DNA of 64,000 nucleotides from Streptomyces sp. MRC013 (GTDB lineage: Bacteria; Actinomycetota; Actinomycetes; Streptomycetales; Streptomycetaceae). Below, in pieces: positions 44,876-53,975 of the stretch (position 1 is the stretch's first letter; each line of letters opens with the position of its first letter). Where the stretch lies: contig NZ_CP094264.1 of the NCBI RefSeq assembly GCF_023614235.1, forward strand, positions 2,790,001 through 2,854,000. The letters are read 5' to 3'. Both the position numbers and the translations under genes were made by a program. The notes beneath the pieces were generated by a model. That model worked only from the letters and a program-made list of their open reading frames with translations. It was not told the DNA's origin and made no database searches.

Positions 44876-46720
44876 GTGTTCGGTTCCGGATCGGACGGCG
44901 GCGACGGGCGCGCGACGCGCGTCGCGGACGCCTTGGGTGAGGAGCGGGGAGCGCGGGCCGCGCGCGCCCGGGCCCTGGCCGTGCTGCGCGTGCGCGGCAG
45001 GGCCCTGGCCGTCGCGCTCCTGCCGGCGGCCCTGGCGACCGTACTGCTGGCCGGCGGGGTCACGGGCAGTCTGGAGGGCCCCGGCTGGGACACCGCCCGG
45101 TGGGCGGTGTCCGCTGTCGCGGTGGTCGTGCTGCTGTCCGCGGCGGGGGTCGGAGCGGCGATCGCGCGGGCCCGGCCGGCGCTCACGCCGACGGTGGAGA
45201 TCGCGGAGTCGTCCGCGCCCGACCTGTACCGGATGGTGCGGGACCTGGCGGTGCGGCTGGCGGTGCCCGCGCCGTCCGCGATAGCGCTCACCCCGGACTG
45301 CGATAGCTGGCTGGAGGACCGTACGCACCGGGCCCACCGCACCTCCGGCGGGGAGGCGCGCGGGGCGTCGGACGCCGCTCCGGTGCTGGTCATAGGCTCG
45401 CCGTTCCTCTGGTGGATGCGGGTCGGCGAGCTCCGGGCGGTACTGGCGCCGGTGGTGGCCGGTACGGGGCCGTCCGCCGACCCCGACATAGCCGCCGCGC
45501 GGCGGTTCGTGCGGGGTCTGGACGCCGCTGTGGCGCTGCCCGGCCGACCGGGCCTCGGCGCGGTGCGCCGTCCGGGCGCGCGGGCCGTGGGCGCGGTGGC
45601 CCGGATGATCCTGAGGGCCGTGCGGGACCACGCCGCGGAGATGGAGCGGGGCGCCGCGGCCGCCGCGTCGGAGCGGGCGCAGACGGTGGACTACGGGCTG
45701 CGGATCGTCGCCCAGGAGCAGGTCGGCCTCGCGTACGCGGGGTGGGACCGGCTGCTGACCCGGGTGGCGCTGCCCGCCTGGCGCATGGGGAGGTGGCCCT
45801 CCCGGCTGGACGCGGGCGTCGTCTCGGCCCTCACCGAGCTGTCCCGGCGCGACCGGCTCGCCGAGGGGTTCGCGTCGCGGCTCGGCGAGCGGCCCGCGTG
45901 CGACCTGCTGGAGGAGCCGGGTCTCGTCGACGAGGCCGCATCTCTGCTGGCCGCCCGCCTCTTCCACGGCGGGCCCGCCGAGCCGGGACCCGACTGGGCG
46001 CCGGTGGACTGGCATCGGTACCCGGAGGAGGTCGTCGACCGGAAGTGGCGCACCGAGGCCGCGCGCCTCCACCGCGTCCTGGATCGCCTGGGCGCCCGTA
46101 CCGCCCCGGAGGGGCCGACGCTGACCCGGGTCATGGACCACTTCTCGACGGCCGACGGCACGGAGGCGCTGGCGGCGGCGCTGAGCGCGGAGCTCTCCCG
46201 CGAGGAGCGCTCGCCCCGCGGGAGCACGGCGGGGCGGGCGGTGCCCGCCGCGTCCGCGCCGGCCGGGGACACCGCCCCGGCCGCGGAGGGCGACCGCGCG
46301 GCGGCCGCCGGCCGGAGCGGGGACGGCGCCGGCCCGGACCCCGGCGGGGACCCGGGTTCCGACGCGGGCGCCGCCGCGTCCGCCGGGCCCGCGCTCTCCG
46401 TCCCGGCGACCGACGAGCTGCCCCTGCTGCCGCTCCAGCCGCCGCGCAGCGGGCGCGAACTCCTGACGGACCACGTGCTGGCCATGGTGTGCTGTGCCGC
46501 CGTGGACACCGCCGGCGCGGCACCCGGACTGGACTGGCTGGACGGCCCCGTACTGCTCGTCGGCGTCGGCGTCGGCGACGGCGACGGCGGCGGCGGGCGT
46601 CGGCGGGCCGACGTGACCCCGGGGGTCCACGCGCTGGTCGAGGACGCCGACCCCGCGCCGCTGCGCGACTGGCTCGCCTCCGTCGGGGCGCGCCCCGAGA
46701 AGCCCGTGCGCCTCGTCTGA
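44876..46720 (+). CDS. Membrane protein with a degenerate M48-like domain
   Basis: A 614-residue protein. Two N-terminal helices (ALAVALLPAALATVLLAGGV and WAVSAVAVVVLLSAAGVGAAIARA) are followed by a region laid out like an M48 (Ste24/HtpX) peptidase: SAPDLYRMVRDLAVRLAVPAPSAIALTPDCDSW, VLVIGSPFLWWMRVGELRAVLAPVVAGT. The family's zinc helix normally reads ELRAVLAHELGH; here P-V-V-A-G replaces HExxH, so it is predicted to lack protease activity. The rest is helical with an acidic Ala/Gly-rich linker (about 460-520). It sits between purD and purC in the usual Streptomyces layout. Function unknown. Confidence 0.8.
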   Translation: MFGSGSDGGDGRATRVADALGEERGARAARARALAVLRVRGRALAVALLPAALATVLLAGGVTGSLEGPGWDTARWAVSAVAVVVLLSAAGVGAAIARARPALTPTVEIAESSAPDLYRMVRDLAVRLAVPAPSAIALTPDCDSWLEDRTHRAHRTSGGEARGASDAAPVLVIGSPFLWWMRVGELRAVLAPVVAGTGPSADPDIAAARRFVRGLDAAVALPGRPGLGAVRRPGARAVGAVARMILRAVRDHAAEMERGAAAAASERAQTVDYGLRIVAQEQVGLAYAGWDRLLTRVALPAWRMGRWPSRLDAGVVSALTELSRRDRLAEGFASRLGERPACDLLEEPGLVDEAASLLAARLFHGGPAEPGPDWAPVDWHRYPEEVVDRKWRTEAARLHRVLDRLGARTAPEGPTLTRVMDHFSTADGTEALAAALSAELSREERSPRGSTAGRAVPAASAPAGDTAPAAEGDRAAAAGRSGDGAGPDPGGDPGSDAGAAASAGPALSVPATDELPLLPLQPPRSGRELLTDHVLAMVCCAAVDTAGAAPGLDWLDGPVLLVGVGVGDGDGGGGRRRADVTPGVHALVEDADPAPLRDWLASVGARPEKPVRLV

Positions 46721-47405
46721 CCCCCGTGTGCGTGCTCCCCGTCCGGGCCCGCCCCGCAGGACGTGCGGCACTCCTCGTCCGGCCCGCCCCGCACTTCGGG
46801 CGGTACTCCTCGTCCGGCCCGCCCCGCACTTCGGGCGGTACTCCTCGTCCGGGCCCGCCCCGCACTTCGGGCGGTACTCCTCGCTCGGCCTCGTCCCGTA
46901 CGCCGTGTGGTGCTTCCCGTTCGGCCTCGTCCCGTACGCCGGCTCCGTGCCCGCGGCCCCTCCCCGAAGGCCCGCCCCTCGCATCCGCGCCCCGGTCCCC
47001 GAACGCCCACGTTCCGCACCCGCGACCCGTCCCCGACGACCCGCCCGCGCACGCCCGCGCGCGCCCGCGGCCACCCGAATACACGACCACGCGGATACAC
47101 GGCCACGCGACGCTGCAACACCGCGGTCATGCGACAACGCGACCATGCGGGGCCGCGGCGGTGCGAAGCCGCGGCCATGCGGGGCCGCGTCTATGCGACA
47201 CCGCGACCGTAGGCCGAAGCGAGCACACGTATACGCGATCACGCGATCACGCGTGTACACGTATCGCGTTTCGGGACATCCCCTTCCGTTCACGCCAATT
47301 CGCGACGACGGGTGACGGAGTGCATGCGTAATGTGATGTGCTGTGGACCGGCGTTGAACGCGTCGGAACGGCCGGGCACCGGGGGAGCCGAAGGAGGGGC
47401 GCAGC
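46721..47405. other. Long gap with tandem repeats
   Basis: A 685-base non-coding gap. It includes the 35-bp tandem array at 46770-46875, then degenerate TCGGCCTCGTCCCGTACGCC units (46880-46945). Further right are short repeats such as CGCGATCACG (47235-47255). Many frames cross it but none looks like a protein. Confidence 0.5.
46770..46875. repeat. 35-bp tandem array (three copies)
   Basis: Units 46770-46804, 46805-46839 and 46840-46875 each begin ACTCCTCGTCCGG and end GGGCGGT; the third has one extra G. Each unit contains a CCGCCC/GGGCGG pair that can form a hairpin. Confidence 0.85.
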
Positions 47406-48869
47406 ATGGGGGCGGAGCAGGTTCGGCGGTGGGAGTCGGGGGCCCTGGCCCACGCCGCGGACGACCCGTTCGGTCAGGGGCCGCTGCCCTGGCTGCGCGG
47501 CACCGAGCAGTACGTGGGCGAGGACGGCCGGATCACCCCCTGGTACGCGCAGCCCGCCCCGCCCCGCGCCGCGCCGGGCGGCGGCCCCCGCGCGGCCGAC
47601 GACGTCCACCTCCAGATCAAGGGCTTCGCCTCGGCCGGCGCCGTCTCCCCCGGTGAGGCGATCGACTTCCACGTCACCGTCAACCCGCCGCAGCAGTTCT
47701 CGGCCGACGTCTACCGGGTCGGCCACTACGGCGGGGACGGCGCCGCCAAGATCACCACCAGTCCCCGCCTCTCCGGCATCGTCCAGCCGGCACCGCTCAC
47801 CGCCGACCGCACGGTCTCCTGCCACCACTGGTGGCTCTCGTGGCGGCTGCAGGTCCCGTCGTACTGGTCGACCGGGGCGTACGTCGCCGTCCTCACCACG
47901 GCCGACGGGTACCGCTCCCACATCCCCTTCACCGTCCGCGACGACCACCCGGCCGACCTGCTGCTCGTCCTGCCCGACCTGACCTGGCAGGCGTACAACC
48001 TGTACCCGGAGGACGGCCGCACGGGCGCCAGCCTCTACCACGCGTGGGACGACGGGGGCCGTCTCCTGGGCGAACCGCACGCCGCGGTCACGATCTCCTT
48101 CGACCGCCCGTACGCCGGCCAGGGCCTGCCCCTGCACATCGGCCACGCGTACGACGTCATCCGCTGGGCGGAGCGCTACGGCTACGACCTCGCCTACGCC
48201 AACGCCAGCGACGTCCACTCCGGCCGCGTCGACCCCGCCCGCTACCGGGGCCTGGTCTTCCCCGGCCACGACGAGTACTGGTCGGCGCCGTTGCGCCGAG
48301 CCGTGGAGGAGGCCCGCGACGGCGGCACCTCCCTGGTCTTCCTCTCCGCCAACACCCTGTACTGGCGGGTCGAACTGACCCCGTCCCCGTCCGGTGCCCC
48401 CGACCGCCTCCTGACGTGCCGCAAGCGCCGGGGCCCCGGCCGGCCGGCGCTGTGGCGGGAGGCGGACCGGCCCGAGCAGCAGCTGCTCGGCATCCAGTAC
48501 GCGGGCCGCGTCCCGGAGCCGCGCCCCCTCGTCGTGCGCAACGCCGGGCACTGGCTGTGGGAGGCGACCGGCGCCGACGAGGGCGACGGGCTGCCGGGGC
48601 TCGTCGCGGGCGAGGCCGACCGGTACTTCCCGCGCACGGCACTGCCCGCGCACCGGCGCCGCATCCTCCTCGCGCACTCCCCCTACCGGGACGCGGGCGG
48701 GGCCGTGCGCCACCAGGAGACGTCCCTGTACCGGGCCCCGTCCGGGGCGCTGGTCTTCGCGTCCGGCACGTTCGGCTGGTCCCCGGCCCTGGACCGGCCG
48801 GGTCACGTCGACACGAGGATCCAGCGCGCCACGGCGAACCTGCTGGACCGCATCTGCAAACGCGACTAG
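47406..48869 (+). CDS. N,N-dimethylformamidase beta subunit-like protein
   Basis: A 487-residue protein of the DmfA2-like large-subunit family. The N-terminal part is beta-rich (VSPGEAIDFHVTVNPPQQFSADVYRVGHYGG), followed by a core LLVLPDLTWQAYNLYPEDGRTGASLYH and GLVFPGHDEYWSAPLRRAVEEARDGGTSLVFLSANTLYWRV with class I glutamine-amidotransferase-like fold features. No signal peptide. True dimethylformamidases have a separate small subunit, absent here, so the substrate is unknown. AAGGAGGGG precedes the ATG. It lies just upstream of purC. Confidence 0.85.
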   Translation: MGAEQVRRWESGALAHAADDPFGQGPLPWLRGTEQYVGEDGRITPWYAQPAPPRAAPGGGPRAADDVHLQIKGFASAGAVSPGEAIDFHVTVNPPQQFSADVYRVGHYGGDGAAKITTSPRLSGIVQPAPLTADRTVSCHHWWLSWRLQVPSYWSTGAYVAVLTTADGYRSHIPFTVRDDHPADLLLVLPDLTWQAYNLYPEDGRTGASLYHAWDDGGRLLGEPHAAVTISFDRPYAGQGLPLHIGHAYDVIRWAERYGYDLAYANASDVHSGRVDPARYRGLVFPGHDEYWSAPLRRAVEEARDGGTSLVFLSANTLYWRVELTPSPSGAPDRLLTCRKRRGPGRPALWREADRPEQQLLGIQYAGRVPEPRPLVVRNAGHWLWEATGADEGDGLPGLVAGEADRYFPRTALPAHRRRILLAHSPYRDAGGAVRHQETSLYRAPSGALVFASGTFGWSPALDRPGHVDTRIQRATANLLDRICKRD

Positions 48870-48954
48870 AACATCCCCGCACCCCCTGACCGCGGCGCAC
48901 CTCCCCGCGTACGGGAGAATCGGAGCCGACGGGACAGAACCACGGGGAGGAACC

Positions 48955-49857
48955 GTGTCCGGATTCGTAGAGAAGCCCGAGCCCCTTCAGGTGCCGGGCC
49001 TGGTGCATCTGCACACCGGGAAGGTGCGCGAGCTGTACCGCAACGAGGCGGGCGACCTCGTGATGGTCGCCAGCGACCGCATGTCCGCGTTCGACTGGGT
49101 GCTGCCCACGGAGATCCCGGACAAGGGGCGCGTCCTCACCCAGCTCTCCCTGTGGTGGTTCGACCAGCTCGCCGACCTGATCCCCCACCACGTGATCTCG
49201 TCGGAGGTCCCGGAGGGCGCCCCCGACGACTGGGCGGGCCGCACGCTGGTCTGCAGGTCGCTGCGGATGATCCCGGTCGAGTGCGTGGCCCGCGGCTACC
49301 TCACCGGTTCCGGTCTGGCCGAGTACGAGGAGTCGCGCACGGTCTGCGGCCTCGCCCTCCCCGAGGGCCTCACCGACGGCTCGGAGCTCCCCGCCCCGAT
49401 CTTCACGCCCGCGACGAAGGCCGCGGTCGGCGAGCACGACGAGAACGTCTCGTACGAGGAGGTCGCCCGCCGGGTCGGTGCGGAGACCGCCGCGCGGCTG
49501 CGCCAGACGACGCTCGCCGTCTACAGCCGCGCGCGGGACGTGGCGCGGGACCGGGGGATCGTCCTGGCGGACACGAAGTTCGAGTTCGGCCACGACGAGG
49601 ACGGCGGGCTGGTCCTCGCGGACGAGGTGCTCACCCCGGACTCCTCGCGGTTCTGGCCGGCCGCCGAGTGGCAGCCGGGCCGCGCGCAGCCGTCGTACGA
49701 CAAGCAGTACGTGCGGAACTGGCTGACCTCCCCGGAGTCCGGCTGGGACCGCCGCGGCGAGCAGCCGCCCCCGCCGCTGCCGCAGGAGGTCGTCGAGGCC
49801 ACGCGCGCGAAGTACGTCGAGGCGTACGAGCTGCTGACCGGTACGGCCTGGTCGTAG
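48955..49857 (+). CDS. purC: SAICAR synthase
   Basis: Phosphoribosylaminoimidazole-succinocarboxamide synthase: adds aspartate to CAIR with ATP. The 300-residue protein has HTGKVRELYRNEAGDLVMVASDRMSAFDWVLP, the signature RSLRMIPVECVARGYLTGSG and LADTKFEFG near the C terminus. GGGGAGGAACC precedes the GTG. It is followed by a strong bidirectional terminator shared with tRNA-Gly. Confidence 0.96.
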   Translation: MSGFVEKPEPLQVPGLVHLHTGKVRELYRNEAGDLVMVASDRMSAFDWVLPTEIPDKGRVLTQLSLWWFDQLADLIPHHVISSEVPEGAPDDWAGRTLVCRSLRMIPVECVARGYLTGSGLAEYEESRTVCGLALPEGLTDGSELPAPIFTPATKAAVGEHDENVSYEEVARRVGAETAARLRQTTLAVYSRARDVARDRGIVLADTKFEFGHDEDGGLVLADEVLTPDSSRFWPAAEWQPGRAQPSYDKQYVRNWLTSPESGWDRRGEQPPPPLPQEVVEATRAKYVEAYELLTGTAWS

Positions 49858-49953
49858 CGGCGGGAGGCCGGCGGGGCCGGTGCGGGTACACCGGCCCCGC
49901 CGGGTCCGGCGCTCCCGCTTCCGGGACGGCGGACACGGCGGTTCCGGGAACGC

Positions 49954-49985
49954 CGAAGGCCCCGGTCCGATGACCGGGGCCTTCG
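49954..49985. terminator. Terminator between purC and tRNA-Gly
   Basis: A perfect 14-bp stem (49954-49967 with 49972-49985) and CGAT loop, four bases from the tRNA 3' end. Confidence 0.85.
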
Positions 49986-49988
49986 CTC

Positions 49989-50064
49989 TGGAGCGGACGA
50001 CGAGATTCGAACTCGCGACCCTCACCTTGGCAAGGTGATGCTCTACCAACTGAGCCACGTCCGC
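49989..50064 (-). tRNA. tRNA-Gly(GCC), copy 1
   Basis: A canonical 76-nt tRNA with encoded CCA. The acceptor is GCGGACG/CGTCCGC, the D loop contains GG, the anticodon arm is TCACC-TTGCCAA-GGTGA and the T loop is TTCGAAT. It is identical to the copy at 53976-54051. Confidence 0.97.
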
Positions 50065-50086
50065 CTGCGCCGCAGCGCGAGAACCA

Positions 50087-50695
50087 CTATACCCAACCTC
50101 GCTCGCGTGCGAGACGCACCGCCGTGTGACGGTTCTCCGCACCGAGCTTCAGCACGGCGGAGGAGAGGTAGTTGCGGACCGTTCCGGGGGAGAGGGACGC
50201 GCGCCGGGCGATCTCCGCCACGGGGGCGCCGTCGGCGGCGAGTTCCAGCACCTCGGCCTCGCGGGCGGTCAGCGGGGAGTCGCCCGTGGAGATGGCGTCG
50301 GCCGCCAACTCCGAGTCCACGTAACGGCTTCCGGCGTGGACGGTGCGGATGATCTCGGCGAGCCGCTGGGCGCTGACGGTCTTCGGCACGAAGCCGCGCA
50401 CCCCGGCGGCGAGGGCCCGCTTGAGGTGCCCGGGGCGGCCGTGGCCGGTCAGGATCATGGTGTGGCAGCCGGGGAGCTCGGTCCGCAGTGCTGTGGCGAC
50501 CCTCACACCGTCGGCGCCCGGCATCTGGAGGTCGAGCACCGCCACGTCGGGGCGGTGGGCGCGGGCCATGGCGATCGCCTCCGGGCCGGACGCGGCCTCG
50601 GCGACGACCTCCAGGTCGTCCTCCAGCCCGAGGAGCACGGCGAGCGCGCCCCTGATGAGGTGCTCGTCGTCGGCGAGCAGGACCCGTACGGTCAT
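50087..50695 (-). CDS. NarL/LuxR-family response regulator
   Basis: A 202-residue regulator: receiver with D9/D10, phosphoacceptor D55 in VAVLDLQMP, K in GFVPKTVS, then a LuxR HTH (LTAREAEVLELAADGAPVAEIARRASLSPGTVRNYL). The ATG overlaps the original kinase stop as ATGA. Because of the kinase frameshift, the upstream frame now runs into this gene without a stop, so it may be made alone or as a fusion. It is the last gene of the second ABC/two-component operon. Confidence 0.92.
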   Translation of the reverse strand: MTVRVLLADDEHLIRGALAVLLGLEDDLEVVAEAASGPEAIAMARAHRPDVAVLDLQMPGADGVRVATALRTELPGCHTMILTGHGRPGHLKRALAAGVRGFVPKTVSAQRLAEIIRTVHAGSRYVDSELAADAISTGDSPLTAREAEVLELAADGAPVAEIARRASLSPGTVRNYLSSAVLKLGAENRHTAVRLARERGWV

Positions 50696-52015
50696 GACAA
50701 CCCCTTCCCCGCCGGTTCGCCCGCGGCGGGGAGCCGGTCCTCGCCCGCGAGGGGCACCCGCGCGGTCACCCGGAACCGCCCGCCGCCCGGGGGCCCGGCC
50801 TCCAGCGCCCCGCCCAGCACCACGAGCCGCTCCCGCAGCCCGGCCAGCCCGGACCCGGCGGTCCCGCCGGGCGCCTCCGGCTCCCCGGCCGCCCCGGTGC
50901 CGCCCGGCGTCCCGCCGCCGTGCGGGGGGTCTCGCGCCCGCGCCGTCGTTCTCGACGACCAGCACCGCCTGCCCCCCGTCCGACGGTGCCGAGAGCGTCA
51001 CCCGGCAGTGGCGGGCGTCGCTGTGGCGCAGGACGTTCGTCGTGGCCTCCCGGACGACCCAGGCCAGGGCCGACTGCGCCGCGGCGGACAGGTCCGCGTC
51101 CGGGTCGCGGACGTCGATGCGGCAGTGTATGCCCGCCGCGGCCAGGACGCCGCGCGCCCCTTCCAGTTCGGTGTGCAGGTCGGCCTCGCGGTAGCCGCGC
51201 ACCACGTCCCGCACCTCCCGCTGGGACTCGCGGGCGATCCGCTGGACCTCGACCATCTCGTCGACGGCCCGGTCGGCGTACCCGCGCCGGGCCAGCCGCA
51301 CGGCCAGTTCGCTCTTGAGGGCGATGACCGAGAGGTTCCGCCCCATCACGTCGTGGAGGTCCCGCGCGAACCGCAGCCGCTCCTCGGCGACGGCCAGCCG
51401 CGCCTGGAGCCGGTGGGCGGCGTCCAGCTCCCACACGGCCCGCAGCAGCCACCCGGAGAAGCCGCTGGTGAAGGTGAAGACGACGGTGCCGAACGCGGCC
51501 GGGAACACGTACGTGGCCGTGTCGACGGGCGGCAGCCCCACGACCAGCGAGGCCGCGAAGAGCCCCGCCACCGTGACCACCGTCAGACCCAGCATGTGCC
51601 GTACCCGCACCGTGCACAGGGCGAGCGCCCCGACACCCCAGCTGGCCAGGCCGGCCACCACGTACATCGACATCTCGAGGTCCACGTCCGGCCTCGCCCG
51701 CCGCAGTGTCAGCACCGCGCCGCAGCCGGCCGCGGTGAGCACGGCGACGGCGACGGCGAGCCGCTTCGGGCGCCCGCGCCGGCCGAGCTGCCAGCTGAGC
51801 GCCCGCGACGAGAGCACGGCGACGACCACGGTGTGGAGGAGCACCGCGAGGGACAGCCACCCGCCGACCGGCCCCGCCTCCCCGGTCGCGGCCAGTGCGG
51901 GCAGCCCGCCGACGAAGACGGCCACGCAGGCGAGCCCGTGGTACGTCCAGCGCGTGTAGAGCTCGACCTTCTCCGGGTTGCTCCTGCGGGTCCACCAGCC
52001 CGTCAGCGCGGTCAT
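50692..52015 (-). pseudogene. DesK-type sensor histidine kinase, frameshifted
   Basis: The frame from 52015 encodes membrane segments (residues 20-195), HisKA_3 DLHDVMGRNLSVIALKSELAVR (H221), N box REATTNVLRH and G1 VVENDGAG (to about residue 361). After that it becomes Arg-rich nonsense. The missing C terminus, with GSGLAGLRERLVVLGGALEAGP and RFRVTARVPLAG, is in the next frame and ends at 50692 in a TGA that overlaps the regulator ATG. One extra base (or two lost) lies between about 50924 and 50950, near a run of six G. It may be real or a sequencing error. Confidence 0.82.
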
Positions 52016-52034
52016 GCTTCCGTGTCCCTCCCCC

Positions 52035-52835
52035 TCAGCGGCGCGGCTCCCACCGGAACCGCCGCCGCACGGCGAACAACGCCGCGGCGGTCCAGGCCAG
52101 GGCGGTCGCCCCGGCCCGTACGAGCTCCCCCGCGTCGGCCCCGCCGAGCCACCCGGCCCGTACGAGCGCCACCACCCCGGTCACGGGCAGCAGCGCGCAC
52201 ACCGCCTCGACCCGCTCGGGCAGCGCCTCCAGCGGGACGAACAGCCCGGAGCCGAACGCCGACACCAGGAACAGCGGCATCGTCGTCAGCTGCGCGCTCT
52301 CCACGGTCCTGGTGAGCGTCGCCGTGAGCGCGGCGAGCGCGCCCAGCAGCACTATGCCCACCAGCATGCCCGCGACGAGCAGTTCGGGCCGCCGCGGCGC
52401 CCGCACGCCGAGGAACGCCACCGCGGCCACCGACATGATCACGCACTGGGCGAGGGCGAGCGCCACCGAGGGCAGCGCCGTCCCGGCGAGGATCTCCGCG
52501 TCGGAGACCTCCCCGGTGCGCAGCCGCTTCAGCACCAGCTCCTCGCGCCGGCTGACGTAGGCGGGAACGAGGTTGAGGTAGACGACGATGACGAGGACCA
52601 TGCCGAGACCACCGGTCACGGCGGCCTCGACCAGGGTCATCCCCGTCCCCTCCAGGCCGGTCCCGTCGAGGGCGGCGCGGAGGGAGCCGATCATCAGCAG
52701 CGGCATGAGGAGGGTGACGAAGAGGGCGGTCCGGTTGCGGACGAGGAGGAGCAGTTCGGCGCGGGCGAGCGCGCCGAGCCGCCCGGCCGCCGTGGTGCCG
52801 GTGCCGGACCGGCGCGGAGCGGTCGTGGTGGCCAT
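52035..52835 (-). CDS. ABC-2 type transporter permease
   Basis: A 266-residue membrane subunit with about six helices. ARAELLLLVRNRTALFVTLLMPLLMIGSL is the first helix region; YVSRREELVLKRLRTGEVSDAEILAGTALPS is the conserved loop; PLFLVSAFGSGLFVPLEALPERVEAV is the late loop. One base separates it from the ATPase stop. The substrate is unknown. Confidence 0.9.
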   Translation of the reverse strand: MATTTAPRRSGTGTTAAGRLGALARAELLLLVRNRTALFVTLLMPLLMIGSLRAALDGTGLEGTGMTLVEAAVTGGLGMVLVIVVYLNLVPAYVSRREELVLKRLRTGEVSDAEILAGTALPSVALALAQCVIMSVAAVAFLGVRAPRRPELLVAGMLVGIVLLGALAALTATLTRTVESAQLTTMPLFLVSAFGSGLFVPLEALPERVEAVCALLPVTGVVALVRAGWLGGADAGELVRAGATALAWTAAALFAVRRRFRWEPRR

Positions 52836-52836
52836 G

Positions 52837-53802
52837 TCACACCCCCGCCGGCTCGGCCGCGGCGCCGGAGCGGGCGATCTCCAGGAACGCCTCCTCCAGG
52901 GACGCCGACCGGGCGTCGAGCGCTTCGAGCCGTACGCCCCGCTCGTCCGCCCACCGGAGCAGCTCGGCCAGCGAGGACTGCAGGTCGTGGGTGCGGACCT
53001 CGACGCGCCGCCCGTCCGGCAGGGCGGCCCGCAGGGAGAGCGGGAGCTGTGCGGCGGCCACCCCGGCGGGCAGCTCGAAGCGGATGCGGGCGGGCCGGGA
53101 GGCGGTGACCTCGGCGGGGGTTCCGGAGGTGACGATCCGGCCGCCGTGCATGATCGCCAGCCGGTCGGCGAGGGCCTCGGCCTCCTCCAGGTAGTGCGTG
53201 GTGAGCAGCACGGTGGTGCCGGTGTCGCGGAGGTCCCGCACGAGGTTCCAGGTGTCGCGGCGGCCCTCGGCGTCGAGCCCGGTGGTCGGCTCGTCGAGGA
53301 ACAGCACCTCGGGCCGTCCGAGCAGGGCGAGCGCCAGGTCGAGGCGGCGCCGCTCGCCGCCGGAGAGCTGCTTGACGCGGACGCCCGCGCGGCCGGCGAG
53401 GCCGACCGTCTCCAGGGCCTCACCGGTGGGACGCGCCCCGCTGGTGCAGCCCGCCCACATGCGGACGGTCTCGGCGACGGTCAGGTCGGAGGGGAAGCCG
53501 CCCTCCTGGAGCATCACGCCGATGCGCGGCCGGACGGCGGCGCGCTCCCGGTACGGGTCGCGGCCGAGGACGCGGACGCGGCCGCCGCTCGCGGGGGCGA
53601 GACCCTCCAGGAGCTCGACGGTGGAGGTCTTGCCCGCGCCGTTGGTGCCGAGAAGGGCGAAGACCTCACCGCGGGGGACGGCGAAGGTGACGCCGCTCAC
53701 GGCCTCGAAGCCCCCCGTGTAACTGCGCCGTAGTTCTTCGGCCTCGATCACGTGGCCGTGCGCGGGGCGGTCGCGGCCCGTGTGGTGGTCGTAGCTGGTC
53801 AT
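52837..53802 (-). CDS. ABC transporter ATP-binding protein
   Basis: A 321-residue ATPase partner of the permease. Walker A is GTNGAGKTST, the signature is LSGGERRRLDLALAL, and Walker B with D-loop is VLFLDEPTTGLD; the H-loop is in LLTTHYLEEAEALADR. A C-terminal regulatory part follows. It is first in the operon ATPase, permease, kinase, regulator, the same order as the module at 13.5-17.4 kb. An ATGACA-AA-TGTCAT palindrome lies 59 bases before its start. Confidence 0.92.
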   Translation of the reverse strand: MTSYDHHTGRDRPAHGHVIEAEELRRSYTGGFEAVSGVTFAVPRGEVFALLGTNGAGKTSTVELLEGLAPASGGRVRVLGRDPYRERAAVRPRIGVMLQEGGFPSDLTVAETVRMWAGCTSGARPTGEALETVGLAGRAGVRVKQLSGGERRRLDLALALLGRPEVLFLDEPTTGLDAEGRRDTWNLVRDLRDTGTTVLLTTHYLEEAEALADRLAIMHGGRIVTSGTPAEVTASRPARIRFELPAGVAAAQLPLSLRAALPDGRRVEVRTHDLQSSLAELLRWADERGVRLEALDARSASLEEAFLEIARSGAAAEPAGV

Positions 53803-53860
53803 GGCTCCAGCCTCGGGGTGCCCGGGGACGCCCGGCAGTACGCGGTGTCAGCGGCCGGCG

Positions 53861-53874
53861 ATGACAAATGTCAT
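53861..53874. promoter_or_regulatory. Candidate response-regulator operator
   Basis: ATGACA-AA-TGTCAT, a 14-base palindrome, lies upstream of the ABC operon. NarL/DesR-type regulators often bind TGACA/TGTCA inverted sites; autoregulation by the operon's own regulator is inferred. Confidence 0.5.
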
Positions 53875-53941
53875 GGGGAGGGGCGGCCCCCGGGGACGAA
53901 CGGCGAAGCCCGGCCAGACGGTGAAGCCCCCACCGAATGAC

Positions 53942-53971
53942 GAAGACCCCGGTCTGATGACCGGGGCCTTC
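53942..53971 (-). terminator. Terminator after tRNA-Gly copy 2
   Basis: Thirteen-base arms (53942-53954, 53959-53971) with one mismatch and loop TGAT. The sequence closely resembles that behind tRNA-Gly copy 1, so the whole tRNA-terminator unit is duplicated. Confidence 0.8.
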
Positions 53972-53975
53972 ACTC

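Noticed and set aside
42833..47407. A 1524-codon minus-strand open frame opposite dnaX, purD and the M48-like gene.
   Set aside because: Antisense to three convincing genes and composed of GC-bias residues; no ribosome site or domain.
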